NCBI GenBank assembly: GCA_017163975.1
Contig: JAFFSR010000249.1
Coordinates: forward strand, 6,306,001 to 6,370,000
Source of the DNA: Anastatus disparis
Taxonomy: Eukaryota; Arthropoda; Insecta; Hymenoptera; Eupelmidae
DNA: 64,000 nucleotides
Direction of reading: 5' to 3'
This document shows, in pieces, positions 38,401 through 49,289 of this stretch; within the stretch, counting starts at the first letter, position 1; each line of letters opens with the position of its first letter. Under the pieces are notes generated by a model. The model did no database searches. It was given only the letters and a program-made list of their open reading frames with translations, and was not told the DNA's origin. A program made the position numbers and the translations under genes.

Positions 38401-41200
38401 AGTCTGGCGAAACGGCTAGCAAGTCTGGTCTAATGTCTTGCAGGAAGTCTGGAAAAAAGTCTTGCAAAAGTCTAGCAGAACGTTTTGCAAATAGTCTAGC
38501 AGAAAGTCTTGCGTAAAGTCTGGCAATAAATTTTTTAAAAAGTCTGGTAAAAAGTGTTGCGTAAAGTCTAGCAAGAAGTCTGGTAGGAAGTCTTGCAGGA
38601 AGTCTGACAAAACGTCTTACGAATAGTCTGGCAAAAAGTCTTGCGAAAAGTTTGGCAAAAAGTGTGTCAAAAAGTCTAGTTAAAGGGTTGCGAAAAGGCT
38701 GTCGAAACGTCTGGCATAATGTCTTGCGATGAGTCTAGGAAAAAGTCTGGCAAAAAGTCTAGCAAAAAGTCTGGTAAAAAGTCTTGCAGGAAGTCTGGTA
38801 AAACGTCGTGCAGAAAGTCTAGCAGAAAGTCTTGCATATAGTCTGGCAAAAAGTCTTGCGTTTAGTTTGGCAAAAAGTTTTTCAAAAAGTCTTGTGAAGA
38901 GTATTGCGAAAAGTCTGCCGAAACGTCTGGCAAAAGGTCTTGCGATTAGTCTGGGAAAAAGTCTGGCAAAAAGTCTAGCAAACAGTCTGGCAAAGAGTAT
39001 TGCAGAAAGTCGGGCAAATAGTCTTGCAAAAAGTCTAGCAGAACGTCTTACGAATCGTCTGGCAAAAAGTATTGTGTTAAATCTGGCGAAAAGTTTTTTT
39101 AAAAGTCTGGTGGGGAGTGTCGCGAAAAGTCTGTCAAGACGTCTGACAAAAGGTCTTGCGATTAGTCTGGGAAAAATTCTGGCGGAAAGTCTAGCATAAG
39201 ATCTAGCGATGAGTCTAGGAAAAAGTATAGCGAATATTCTAACAAAAAGTCTGGCCAAAAGTCTTGCAAAAAGTCTAGCAGATCGTCTCGCAAATAGTCT
39301 GGCAGAAAGTCTTGCGTAAAGTCTGGCAATAAGTTTTTTAAAAAGTCTGGTAAAAAGTGTTGCGTAAAGTCTAGCAAAAAGTCTGGTAGGAAGTCTTGCA
39401 GGAGGTCTGGCAAAGAGTCTTACGAATAGTCTGGCAAAAAGTCTTGCGAAAAGTTTGGCAAAAAAGTGTGTCTAAAAGTCTAGTTAAAGGGTTGCGAAAA
39501 GTCTGTCGAAACGTCTGGCAAAATGTCTTGCGATAAGTCTAGGAAAAAGTCTGGCAAAAAGTCTGGTCGAAAGTCTTGCAGGAGGTCTGGCAAAGAGTTT
39601 TGCAAAAAGTCTAGCAGAACGTCTTACAAATAGTCTGGCAAAAAGTCTTGCGTTAGGTCTGGCGAAAAGTTTTTTTAAAAGTCTGGTAAAAGTGTTGCAA
39701 AAAGTCTAGCAAAAAGTCTGGTAGAAAGTCTTGCAAGAAGTCTGGTAAAACGTCTCGCAAAAAGTCTAGCAGAACGTCTTACGAATAGTCTGGCAAAAAG
39801 TCTTGCGTTAGGTCTGGCGAAAAGTTTTTTAAAAGTCTGGTAAAAAGTGTTGCAAAAAGTCTAGCAATAAGTCTGGTAGAAAGTGTTGCTAAAAGTCTGT
39901 AGAAACGTCTAGCAAAAGGTCTTGCAATGAGTCTGGCAAAAAGTCTTGCGTAAAGTTTGGCAAAAAGTTTTTTAAAAAGTCTGGTCAAAAGTGTTGCGAA
40001 AAGTCTAGCAAAAAGTCTGGTAGGAAGTCTTGCAGGAAGTCTGGCAAAACGTCTTGCAAAAAGTCTAGCAAAACGTCTTACAAATAGACTGGCAAAAAGT
40101 CTTGCGTTAAGTCTGGAAAAAAAATTTTTATAAAGTCTGGCTAAAAGTGTTACGAAAAGTCTGACGAAAAGTCTGGCAAAAGGTCTCGCAAAAAGTCTGG
40201 TCTAAAGTCTTGCAGGAAGTCTGGCAAAAAGTCTTGCAAAACGTCTAGCAGAACGTCTTGCGAATAGTCCGGCAAAAAGTCCCGCCTAAAGTCTGGTGGA
40301 AAGTGTTGCTAAAAGTCTGCAGAAACGTCTAGCAAAAGGTCTTGCAATGAGTCTGTCAAAAAGTCTTGCGTAAAGTTAGGCAAAAAGTTTTTCAAAAAGT
40401 CTGGTGAATGGTGTTGCGATAAGTCTGCTGAAATGTCTGGCAAAAGGTCTTGCAATTATTCTGGGAAAAAGTCTGGCGAAAAGTCTAGCAAACAGTCTGG
40501 TAAAAAGTCTTGCAGAAAGTCTGGCAAAGAGTCTTGCAAAAAGTGTAGCAGAACGTCTTGCGAATAGTCTGGCAAAAAGTCTTGCGTAAAGTCTGGCAAG
40601 AAGTTTTTCAAAAATTCTGGTGAAAAGTGTTGCTAAAAGTCTGTTGAAACGTCTGGGAAAAGGTCTTGAGATGAGTCTAGGAAAAAGTCCGGCGAGAAAG
40701 TCTGGCAAAAAGTCTTGCAAAATGTCCAGCAGAACGTCTTGCGAATAGTCTGGCAAAAAGTCTTGCGTAAAGTCTGGCTAAAAGTTTTTAAAAAAGTCTG
40801 GTGACAAGTGTTGCGAAAAGTTTCTCAAAACATTTAGCAAAAGATCTAGCGGTGAGTCTAGGAAAAAGTCTTGCGAAAAGTCTAGCTAAAAGTCTGATCG
40901 AAAGTCTTGCAGAAAGCCTGGCAAAATGTCTTGCAAAAAGTCTAGCAGAACGTCTTGCGAATAGTCTGACAGAAAGTCTTGCGTAAAGTCTGACAAAAAG
41001 TTTTTTTTTAAATTCTGGTGAAAAGTCTGTCGAAACGTTTGAGAATAGGTCTGGCGAAAAATTTGGCGATAAATCTAGCAAAAACCTCGGTGAAATATCT
41101 TGCTAGGATTCTGGAAAAAAGTCTTGCTACAATCATGGCTAAAAGTATAACAAAATATCTGTCTGAGATCCTAGTTAATAGTTTTGTCGTTACAATAAAA
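29417..41200. repeat. Satellite 2: 12 bp satellite, right part
   Basis: Same 12 bp unit and orientation as at 24270-27258. From about 41000 the units become irregular and end near 41200, before ATTAAGAGTAGTGCGGAAAAC. Open frames up to 214 codons occur on both strands; several with identical translations recur at fixed spacing, reflecting copied blocks rather than a gene family. Confidence 0.95.
30770..40000. repeat. Recent higher-order duplications in satellite 2
   Basis: The block at 30774-31340 recurs without visible change in translation at 34651-35217 and 37701-38267, steps of 3877 and 3050. The block at 31754-32332 recurs at 38680-39258 (step 6926). That at 32853-33062 recurs at 36728-36937 and 39779-39988. 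A segment with the 33512-33721 landmarks recurs at 37387-37596. The middle copies carry small one-base length changes (for example near 35920 and 36290) that break the repeat frame. This pattern fits unequal crossover, or an assembly of a recently amplified array. Confidence 0.8.
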
Positions 41201-41400
41201 TATTAAGAGTAGTGCGGAAAACTCAAAAATCCCTTTATAATACTATACATAAAATTTTATAATACAAAATTTTAATGTATCATATTTTGTGGTTAGGTTT
41301 GTCGAGCTTATAATATTATAATAAATTACAATTCGTAAAGCTAGAAAGAATAAGAATTCGTCAAATAAAATGGTAACTAATGTAGCAAATAATCAGACAA
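41201..41400 (-). repeat. Satellite 2 right-flank block, inverted copy of 16600-16790
   Basis: AGTGCGGAAAACTCA, then a diverged AT-rich stretch and GTGGTTAGGTTTGTCGAGC, mirror the left-flank sequence AACAAACCTAACC ... TGAGTTTTCCGCACT at 16690-16790. The order of this block and the tRNA-like block next to it is also mirrored on the two sides of the array. Confidence 0.5.
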
Positions 41401-41514
41401 ACAAGAAGGTTAAAAAGTTTGAAAACAATATCATAAAAAGTTATTTAAAAACCTGATGTAGAATCTAGCGTGGTCTGCTTTCTTTTTTTAGACTCATAAT
41501 TAATTATTAATACA

Positions 41515-41632
41515 TTTTGTAACGGGTATGAAAAGGCTTTATTTACGAAACGAGAATTTTACGTCCCGAGCCGAAGGCGAGGGTCGTAACGAGTTTCGTA
41601 AAAAAGCCTTTTCATACCAGTTGCAAACCGTA
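41515..41632. mobile_element. Hairpin element with CCCGAGCCGAAGGCGAGGG core
   Basis: The left arm GGGTATGAAAAGGCTTTATTT followed by ACGAAACGAG pairs with the right arm CGAGTTTCGTAAAAAAGCC followed by TTTTCATACC. The short GC-rich centre contrasts with the surrounding AT-rich DNA. No coding frame. Confidence 0.6.
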
Positions 41633-41898
41633 TTTTTTATCATGAGAGCCAAGAAAGAGCAACGAAGTTGCGATTTTGGGGTTAGAATGGCAAAAAAATT
41701 ATTCTGATATTAAGAATATTATAATTTCTAATAAATACACTAAGAATGTCTATTTTTACATTTAAATGACTTCTTGAATGTATACTTTTTGGAAATGAAA
41801 ATACTATCTAAATAGTAAATATTTAATCGTATAAATAATATATTACCAATCAACAGATTCTTAAATTTTATTTTAAAAATATTTCCACTCATGTACCA

Positions 41899-42540
41899 AG
41901 TGGAAAAAAATTTTTAATTTTAACACACATAAGTGTTACAGATGAACCACAAATTTTTGTGTTAAAATTTACAAATTTTTTTTCTGTAATTTACGAAGTT
42001 AAAATTATAACATAATTCATGAATAATATAAAATTTTGAATAATAAAATTTGTAAATTTTCAAATTTATTTGTGTTAAAATATAATGGTTGAAATGATGA
42101 TTAGATAGTAAATAATGACTTTCTCGTATTTCTTTCTGTTAATATATTTAAAAAGAAGAAAGATAAAAAAATATAAGAAAAAGGATAAGAAGATGGATGT
42201 TGGCGTGGATCAATAAAATCATAAACAAACTAATCTTATTTGATAATATTACATTGTCATTTAAAGGCAAACGTAAGCGAGTGATTCCGAAAAGAGCCGA
42301 TCATTTTTTAATATTAGTATACCATAGAAATAGAGCCGGTTAGTGGCTCAGTCGGTAGAGCGTTGGATTCGTAATCTCGGGGTTCTGTGTTCGAATCTCG
42401 CTCTCGGCAACCAATTGATAGAGGCACCATTTAACGTTACATGTGCTTTGTTTACAAACACACTTACAAGCTCCGTTGCTGATTAACATCACAAGTAGCA
42501 TAAATATAGCGACGGTAAAGAAGAAAAAAAAGTATTAAAA
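41899..42540 (+). repeat. tRNA-like dispersed repeat, copy 2
   Basis: An inverted relative of 15500-16158. It starts GTGGAAAAAAATTTTTAATTT, passes through repeated AAATTTTTGTGTTAAAATTT segments, the tRNA-like sequence at 42335-42412 and ends GACGGTAAAGAAGAAAAAAA. Shared unique landmarks include GTTGCTGATTAACATCACAA and GTTTGTTTATGATTTTATTG. Confidence 0.65.
42335..42412 (+). tRNA. tRNA-Thr-like sequence (pseudogene or SINE head), copy 2
   Basis: GCCGG start, D-arm GGCTCAGTCGGTAGAGC (A box), loop TTCGTAA (anticodon CGT, Thr), T-loop GTTCGAATC (B box), and CTCGGCAACC at the 3' side. The D-stem pairs well (GCTC/GAGC); the anticodon and T stems do not. Both copies carry a threonine anticodon and share sequence well outside the tRNA, which suggests a tRNA-Thr-derived repeat rather than a functional tRNA. 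Confidence 0.5.
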
Positions 42541-42944
42541 TTTTTGTATTTACCTTATTATAAAATATCACCAATAATATTTTGTAATTATTAATGATAA
42601 ATCATTAATATTATTGTTATTGTTATAATTATTTAATATTATAGAAAGATTTAAGCACTGCGTGTCTGAAGTCTGCTTACTATGTATGCTTATTCGGGGC
42701 GAAAAAACTTTCATTTCGCTCATTCGCTAACTACGACGAGCCTGAAAACGCTATTAAAAATATTTTTATCATAATATAGTAATAATTAAACCCTGTGTTA
42801 TTTGATATAAGTATAAGATAAGAAGTATTAAAATATAAAAAGTTTAGCAATTCGTTATACAATAATATATCATTGAGATAATAGAATAAAATATATCGAA
42901 AAAATATATAAAATTAAATTAATTTCAAGAAATGTATAGGAAAG

Positions 42945-43296
42945 GGTTCGGCTGTGGGCAATGGTTTGGTTGTGGAGACCCCAGCGTTTCTATTGACAGA
43001 AAGCAGATGATGTTTTTCTGACAAATATAATTTATGTATCGTTATGCCAAATATCAAAGCGAAAAAACACGTCTGCTTTTTGCTATAAGCCAATTAATTT
43101 TTTTGTGTAAAAAAAACAAATATTCATTTGTACTTATTTATACTTTATCAATAATATTACAAATAAAAATTTATCAATGAAGGTGAATGTAATGCACATT
43201 TATTTAGTATGAAATTATTCCTATTTTGTAATGCAATATAGGTTGCAATCAATAAATTAACACCAACAATTTTGCAAGGGTGCCCACAACCGAACC
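42945..43296. mobile_element. MITE with GGTTCGGYTGTGGGCA termini
   Basis: The 16-base ends GGTTCGGCTGTGGGCA and TGCCCACAACCGAACC are inverted repeats with one mismatch, 352 bp apart. The interior is AT-rich and non-coding. A clear target duplication is not visible. Confidence 0.65.
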
Positions 43297-43634
43297 AATA
43301 CAAATCGCAACTTTACTTCCTGATTACATAATATATTACAATAAAACCACTTTTAAATATGACATTTCCTAGCCTAGCCTTTTATCAATACTCATTCTCC
43401 CTATGTTCCCAATACTGTACCAGTTTATTAAACATATGTAACTGTTGTTCAATATTAATCGTATAGGAATAGCACGTCTACCTCACAGTGCAATTTTAAA
43501 TGCAACGTTGGAATAACTTTTTAGATATAGATTGTTTAATATTAAGGTCGCTCATCTGCCTAGGACCGTATCATGTTTTGGATCCTTGGGTAATATTTGT
43601 ATTATTGCAAATTTTTATAAATGAATATACTCTA

Positions 43635-43776
43635 TATGGTCAATGTCCCAATTGCTACTCACGAACCTATTACTAGCCGTTCATTGTTAAAAATTTTTTT
43701 TTGTATCTAAATAACATTGAGCGGTTAGTAATAGGTTCATTTCTAACAGCGAGTAGCAATTGGGACATTGACCATA
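43635..43776. mobile_element. 142 bp hairpin MITE with TA flanks
   Basis: TATGGTCAATGTCCCAATTG at the left and CAATTGGGACATTGACCATA at the right are exact inverted copies, and pairing continues through CGAACCTATTACTA/TAGTAATAGGTTC. The flanking CTA and TGTC are compatible with TA target use, as in mariner-type elements. Confidence 0.75.
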
Positions 43777-43844
43777 TGTCTCAATTATAACTATTATTAT
43801 TTTAAAAACAAAAATCATTGCATAAGTAAAAGCGTAGAAAAATC

Positions 43845-45352
43845 AATCTTAAAAAGTCTTGTGAACTATCAATTGTAGAATGTGGTTTTAAATTGCATGA
43901 ATCCTAGTATTTGTAGTATATTATAAGCACATTAATTTAAAAATTTATAGATTATTACTGATAAAAAATATTCTTTCTAAAAATGAATATTTCTGAAGCT
44001 TAAGGAGATGTAAAATAGACTCTACACCTGCACTCAGAAATATTTACCGTTTTCTTGTTCGATTGCAAAGTTTTAAAAAACGAGATACATTAGCTTCTAG
44101 TATGTATCATGGGAATTGTTCAATTAAATTAAGTAAAGTGATTGATTAATTATTGAGAATTTTTGATTTTAATATTCAAGGTTATGAAAATAACAATGAT
44201 TATTGGAACCCAAAATATTTAATAAATGATAAATGAATTTAATTCGAAATTAATTTCAATAATAATCACTATATTTACTACTAATGTATTTCTTTTTCTG
44301 AAATTTCGGAGTAAAATAAAAAAATTCCAAAGTACTGGTGAAGCGTCCGTTTTATATCACCTTTAGAAACTCTAATTATAAAAAAAATTAATTTATTATA
44401 ACGTTGCCAAGTTTAAGCATATTGAAATATGTTTTGTTAAATAGAATTATCTGATAGCGCCCAATTTTAAAATAAGAATAACCATACAAAAAATATTTTT
44501 GCTTCACAAAACAACAATTTTATCATAAAGTTACCTGATTTTATTAAGTTATTAGAAGACAAAGTATATCTTTTTAAATAGTTGAAAGAAATGAATATTT
44601 AATAATTATGGTTACTTAATTTGCCTGCTACTTAAAGAATTATCATACTTCCAACAATACTGTTCGAATAGAACTATTTTAAAATTAAATTTTCACTCAT
44701 ATCAATTGACGAGTAGTTATTTAAATATTTTTATAATATATCATCTTTTTTACGATAATGATATTAATCAAAATCTTACTTTTAATGATATTTCAAAAAT
44801 AAATTATTCTTTATAATTCATTAGTAATTATTATAATTATTTAATAATCAATCATAATTTTGTTGAATATTTACGTTTAAACAATAATTTATTCAATTAG
44901 TAATTTGATATTTTTAGAATATTAAATTATCGTTTTTATTAAATATCATTTATTTAATTATAAAATAAAATAAAACAACAAATTGAATCTTCATTATAAG
45001 AATAGCATTGCCATCTATTATTCAACATTACGTACTTTGATTATAAACATTAGAATACTCAAATTTTTATTTTTGGGTTATATGTCAGGGACAATAACAA
45101 ACAAATGTTTATTTGGTAACTATGCAAGCGATCAATGAGCTCGTTGCTACCGGGGCAGAATGGGCACAGACTTGTTGCTGTTTTCGAACGTTTAGAATGA
45201 CGCTCTCTGATTGGCTGAAAAAGCGTAACTTTAAAGTGCCGTAGTTTAAAAACTATACGAGATAGAAAAAAAATTACAATATAAAGTTTGTTCAGAATGA
45301 TGTCCTCTATCACCCTGTCAAGGGAAATACAGTAGTTCAGAATCACCGTGTA
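43845..45352 (-). repeat. Dispersed/inverted duplicate block C, right copy
   Basis: The inverted counterpart of 18158-20055. Shared landmarks include GCATGAATCCTAGTATTTGT near 43900, AATTGAATCTTCATTATAAG near 44985 and TAGAGGACATCATTCTGAAC near 45290 in complement. It lacks the two inserts of the left copy but has a GGAGATG-type MITE at 44004-44361. It is bordered by (TA)n at 45351-45372. Confidence 0.7.
44004..44361. mobile_element. MITE family GGAGATGTAAAA, copy 2
   Basis: The left end GGAGATGTAAAATAGACTC pairs with a right end GCGTCCGTTTTATATCACC. The flanks are TTAA (44000-44003) and TTTA (44362-44365), the latter probably a decayed TTAA. Inner segments diverge from copies at 17098 and 49290 but keep the order of landmarks. 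Confidence 0.75.
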
Positions 45353-45372
45353 TATATATATATATATATATA

Positions 45373-46229
45373 AGACATTTCACGCTAACTGAGAGAGCAA
45401 AAAAATAAAAATCGCTGAAACTCCAAGAATTTATTCTTTTTGTTATTCAAAATATGTAAAAAATATTTTTAAGGATCTGGATTGAAATGAGCAAGAGCTA
45501 CAGGACCTTAAAATTTGAAAATTTTTCAAAATTTTTAGAAAGTCCCAAAATTATCTTTTTCTTCTGAGAATCCTGATGTTTTAGAGAAAAATCCATAAGA
45601 ACACTTCTTGTTGTAAATGAAGACGAGAGTTAGCATGATTTCTTACAGACCTGAATTTGGCAGTTTTCTGATTGGTTCTTATATGTGTAATATGGTAATT
45701 GAAATTATTTATGGCTCGCCAGTGCACAAATTGGCTTTCGAAGTCTTTTTTTTCTATTTTTTATCAACTTTAAAATAAATTCTGGATCTTGTTAGTCAGA
45801 GCCATAAATAAGGAGTTATGACAGTTTAAAATATACATTTTCATGTATTATTTATTTTTCTTATTGGAAATAGCTTGTCGCATAATAAACATAAGCTTCT
45901 GGTTATACTCAAAAACTATTAAAATAAGTTTAAAAATCATATAGTAGAATGTCATTTATCAATTATAAGCTTAACTAATAATTAAACAACATTCGTTATT
46001 ATTATAATGACAATTACGTTCGAAGGCAAATAAGACTTTGAGTTATCGCAAACTTAAATAATTATTTTTAATAAAAATTTACTTATTTTAAAGAGTTGTT
46101 TCATCAATAAAAAAAATAATTAAATATTCACTATTTTCATCGCTCTAACTTTCCATAAAAAGTATCTGTTAAATAAAAAATGATGATATAATTTTGGAAC
46201 ACACTCTGCTAAAAGAAATAACAGTGGCT
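45373..46229. other. Gene-free AT-rich stretch
   Basis: I see no repeat family, gene or structured RNA. Several AATT-rich segments occur but none is conserved elsewhere in the window. Confidence 0.5.
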
Positions 46230-46545
46230 TCCATTACATTTTAATTCAGGATCAGTATCATCTTCTAAACGAGCTGTTACAATTGGAGTACTGATTTTTA
46301 GATTAGTATTAATAATTTCATTAATACGAGGTACGCCTTGAGTAATGTTTATAGATGCTACACGAGCAAAATGAAAAGTTTTCAAGGTTATTCAAGTAAC
46401 AGGTTCTCCAATACTTTTTGCAGCTAAAGCACTAACTGTAATGCCTGGTTTAATTTTTGCTTTCATATATTATTCCTTACTTGTATGAATAATTTTAACA
46501 AATTTTGACACAGTCGAACGTACAATATACCTGTAAACTAGGGCA
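46230..46545 (-). pseudogene. RNA polymerase III largest subunit (POLR3A/RPC1) fragment
   Basis: The minus strand translates to a stretch containing SIGEPVT, a stop, then [17 protein letters not shown], then [10 protein letters not shown] and [11 protein letters not shown]. This is the trigger-loop region of the RNA polymerase III largest subunit, where the family has [17 protein letters not shown]. An in-frame TGA replaces the expected residue before ITLKTFHF, and another stop lies just upstream (after HTSKE), so it is a pseudogene. No introns are visible. On the minus strand it lies downstream of the fragment at 52459-53110, in the order expected from the protein, with about 6 kb of other DNA between them, so both may belong to one broken copy. 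Confidence 0.85.
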
Positions 46546-46682
46546 TCTGGTATGTTGTCTAATCCTAGCAATTATAATTGTAACTGTTTTTAAAAATTAA
46601 GTTAATTCTTGTTTAAATTCTTGACTTACACAAGAATATTCCTCTGACATCAAAAGTTCAGAGGTTACTTTTATAACACTAG

Positions 46683-46881
46683 TGTTAAAAATACAGACAC
46701 GTTCAATCATGTATATGTGTAGGCAGAGTATGTTTGATGAGCCCGATGCTCGCTTATTTCATTCTGTGGATGACTGTTAGACAGTCAAATTGTATCATAC
46801 TTTTGTGTATTTTATAATAAATTATTTATTACTAATTAATTTTGTTTGTTTTATTCAGGTCACCTCTTGCTAATTTTAACA
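46683..46881 (+). repeat. Left LTR of the copia-type element
   Basis: It starts TGTTAAAAATACAGACACG and ends CTAATTTTAACA (TG...CA rule). Compared with the right LTR it lacks about 19 bases near 46716. Confidence 0.82.
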
Positions 46882-46897
46882 GGTTATGCGCCCAGAG
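46882..46897 (+). promoter_or_regulatory. Primer-binding site of copia type
   Basis: GGTTATGCGCCCAGAG immediately follows the left LTR. It resembles the initiator-Met-tRNA-internal site used by Drosophila copia (GGTTATGGGCCCAG), with one base different. Confidence 0.75.
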
Positions 46898-48569
46898 TGA
46901 TTTTAACTGCGCGTTTTTTTACTTTTCTCGTGGCTTGTAGAGTTTGGAGCAGCTTATTACCGCGTTCATAATGAATTTTATTAATTAAAAATTAATTTAC
47001 AATACGTTTTCCTTGTCTACTTTCCTTGCTCCTTTGTGTTGTGTGTACTGTAATTCTGAAGGTGTAGGACAGTGTGTGAAAGAAATTGCACAAAAGGCTA
47101 ACATGAGCGACAGAATCTCGTGCAGCACAGAATGAAGGAACAACGCCAGTAGCACAACAGTTGGTAAGAAAATAAAATTATAATAATATAGGAAAGTGCT
47201 GGTTCTTACAAATAAAAAGAAAGAAAAACGTCGCGAGTGTGACTTGAGTGAAACGACGGATTATATGTCAACGACTGTGAAAAGTAAAATCATCGTACGA
47301 TTGCAAAGGGTGTATTTTGCAAATTTTATTAAAAATAAGGGAAGGTAAATAGAGGCCGGTTAAAAGTGAATGTTTGCGAAAAGACGGAAAAATTAGTTTT
47401 TCGTAAATAAGTGTTGCTTTGATTTGATGGATTTCGTTTTAATAAAAAAAAAAATAAACGTCAAAGCGGACGTGTTTTTACGTGTAAAGTGAAGTAAAGA
47501 TGCATGTAGAAAGAAGAGCGATTGCTTAATTTCCGAAAAATATGTAGATGTAGGTGCGTGTGAACATGGCGGCCATAAGTACAAAGCGAGTTGACGAAAA
47601 AAACGTTGATGCCATGAACAATGAAAAGACCGTGAGAACGTGCGCGCGCAACTAGAAAAAAAGACAGAAAGACGTCGACTTACTAAAGGCGAAAATAAAC
47701 GCGCGGGCATATATGTATATGTGTTTATGTATATATGTGTACACGCATAAATGTAAAAACAGAATAGCAATGGCATAAATAAAAGAGACAATATATACGT
47801 GTGAGTTTGTATATAGAAGTGCGTGTATTGTTGCGATGAAAATGACTGCTTAAGATAAAGACAGAATGAGTGAAGCGAAACGAACTAAATCAAAGCGGAC
47901 AAGAATAAAGTTTACGTAAATGGGTGCAAAAGACCGATTGAAAAGAAAAAAAAAGAATGATTTTAATAAAAACTAGAATTAATTGAATAAATATATAAGA
48001 CAGCTATAAAAATTAATAAACATAAAGAATGGCGGATAACACTATGTGTATGTGTTTGTGTGTATGTCTGTATATGAGCATCATGAATATGTAACAGTGC
48101 GTGTAGGACTAAAAGTATATATACAGATACATATACATGCGCATAAACTTTAGTAACACTATGATAATGCAATTTAAATATTAATATTTCACCTAAAAAT
48201 TACACTAACATTAAAAATAGTCTAACAGCTTCCTAAAGAGGGGCACATGTACCAAGGTAGGCTTAAACTGTTCTTTTTACCATATTTATTATGCTCGAAA
48301 AATTTGAGACTGATCAAAAGTACGTTACTTTTTTTATAGCTTAAGAAACACACGTAGAAAAATATGTATGTACCGTAAACAATGATTGTTCAATCGATAC
48401 CAAAATTTAATTACATATTCTACTTACAGAAACGAATAATTTGAGCCCTTATTGGAGTGTGTGCCACTCCAGAAACTTGTATTATAGACTTTTGAATTGT
48501 TGTGAAGACAATTTCTCAAAATTAAAAAGTTCCAGAGATATCCCTATGTATAATTAGGTAATATTGAGC

Positions 48570-48580
48570 GTGGGTGGGAG
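48570..48580 (+). promoter_or_regulatory. Polypurine tract before the right LTR
   Basis: GTGGGTGGGAG directly abuts the right LTR start TGTTGAAAATA. It is the expected plus-strand priming site, with two T interruptions. Confidence 0.6.
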
Positions 48581-48797
48581 TGTTGAAAATATAGACGCGC
48601 TTAATCGTGTATATGTGTAGTGTAACGTCGCCATAAGGCGGAGTATGTTTGATGAGCACGATGCTCGCTTAGTTTATTCCATGGAGGCAATTCCTGTTGG
48701 TCAGTCAAGTTGTATTATACTTTTGTGTATTTTATAATTATTTATTACTAATTAATTTCGTTTATTTCATTCAGGTCACCTCTTGCTAATTTTAACA
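48581..48797 (+). repeat. Right LTR of the copia-type element
   Basis: It starts TGTTGAAAATATAGACGCG and ends CTAATTTTAACA. Most of its length matches the left LTR, including TTTTGTGTATTTTATAATTA and CATTCAGGTCACCTCTTGC. Confidence 0.82.
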
Positions 48798-49289
48798 GCT
48801 AGGGATATCTAATGGATTTTTTATTTTGTATGTTGATATAGATTTAATATCATCAAGAAATTTTTTATAATCAACGAGACAGTCTTTGCCTCTATATGAG
48901 TGACTCTATTCGAACGGGTCAAATTCAAATTTTGAAATAATAGAAAATAAAGGTATTCATTTTAAAAATTTTACTCAGGTTTTTTTATGGTTATATCTAA
49001 TAGAACAATATCCCAAAGTAGCCAAGCTGTCCATAGGTTATTCCCAGAAAAACTGATGGATAAAAAATATACTGATACAGAGAAATTACTTTTATTCCAG
49101 GGGAATTACTTTTTTTATTACCATCACTTGATATATTATTTTCTAATAATATTTATGTCGAACAAAGATTCTAAACTATCTGAAATACTTTAGAATTAGC
49201 TATTGCCATATATGGATAAATTTTTAAAAATAAAAAACGACGAGTTACATAAAAAATTTGTATTTTTAACATTATTAGAAGAAAGTTAA
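48798..49289. other. No recognisable gene
   Basis: A 68-codon plus frame (48987-49193) has no recognisable domain. No other structure is seen. Confidence 0.4.

Larger units (their letters stand above)
46683..48797 (+). mobile_element. Non-autonomous copia-type LTR element (LARD-like)
   Basis: Two direct LTRs (46683-46881 and 48581-48797) flank about 1.7 kb. A primer-binding site GGTTATGCGCCCAGAG follows the left LTR and a purine tract GTGGGTGGGAG precedes the right one. The flanking five bases are ACTAG and GCTAG, a one-mismatch target duplication. The internal region has no plus-strand frame of useful length and no gag, protease, integrase or reverse transcriptase motif, so it must depend on another element. 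The internal sequence is purine-rich and less AT-rich than its surroundings (GACGAAAAAAACG, CGTGAGAACGTGCGCGCG). The LTRs differ by substitutions and an indel near GTGTAACGTCGCCATAAGGC (present only on the right), so the insertion is not recent. Confidence 0.82.

Noticed and set aside
24270..41200. A possible CRISPR-like array
   Set aside because: Units are contiguous 12 bp repeats without unique spacers, in a eukaryotic setting.
47393..47791. 132-codon minus frame inside the copia-type element
   Set aside because: It is antisense to the element, has biased composition and no retroelement or other recognisable domain.
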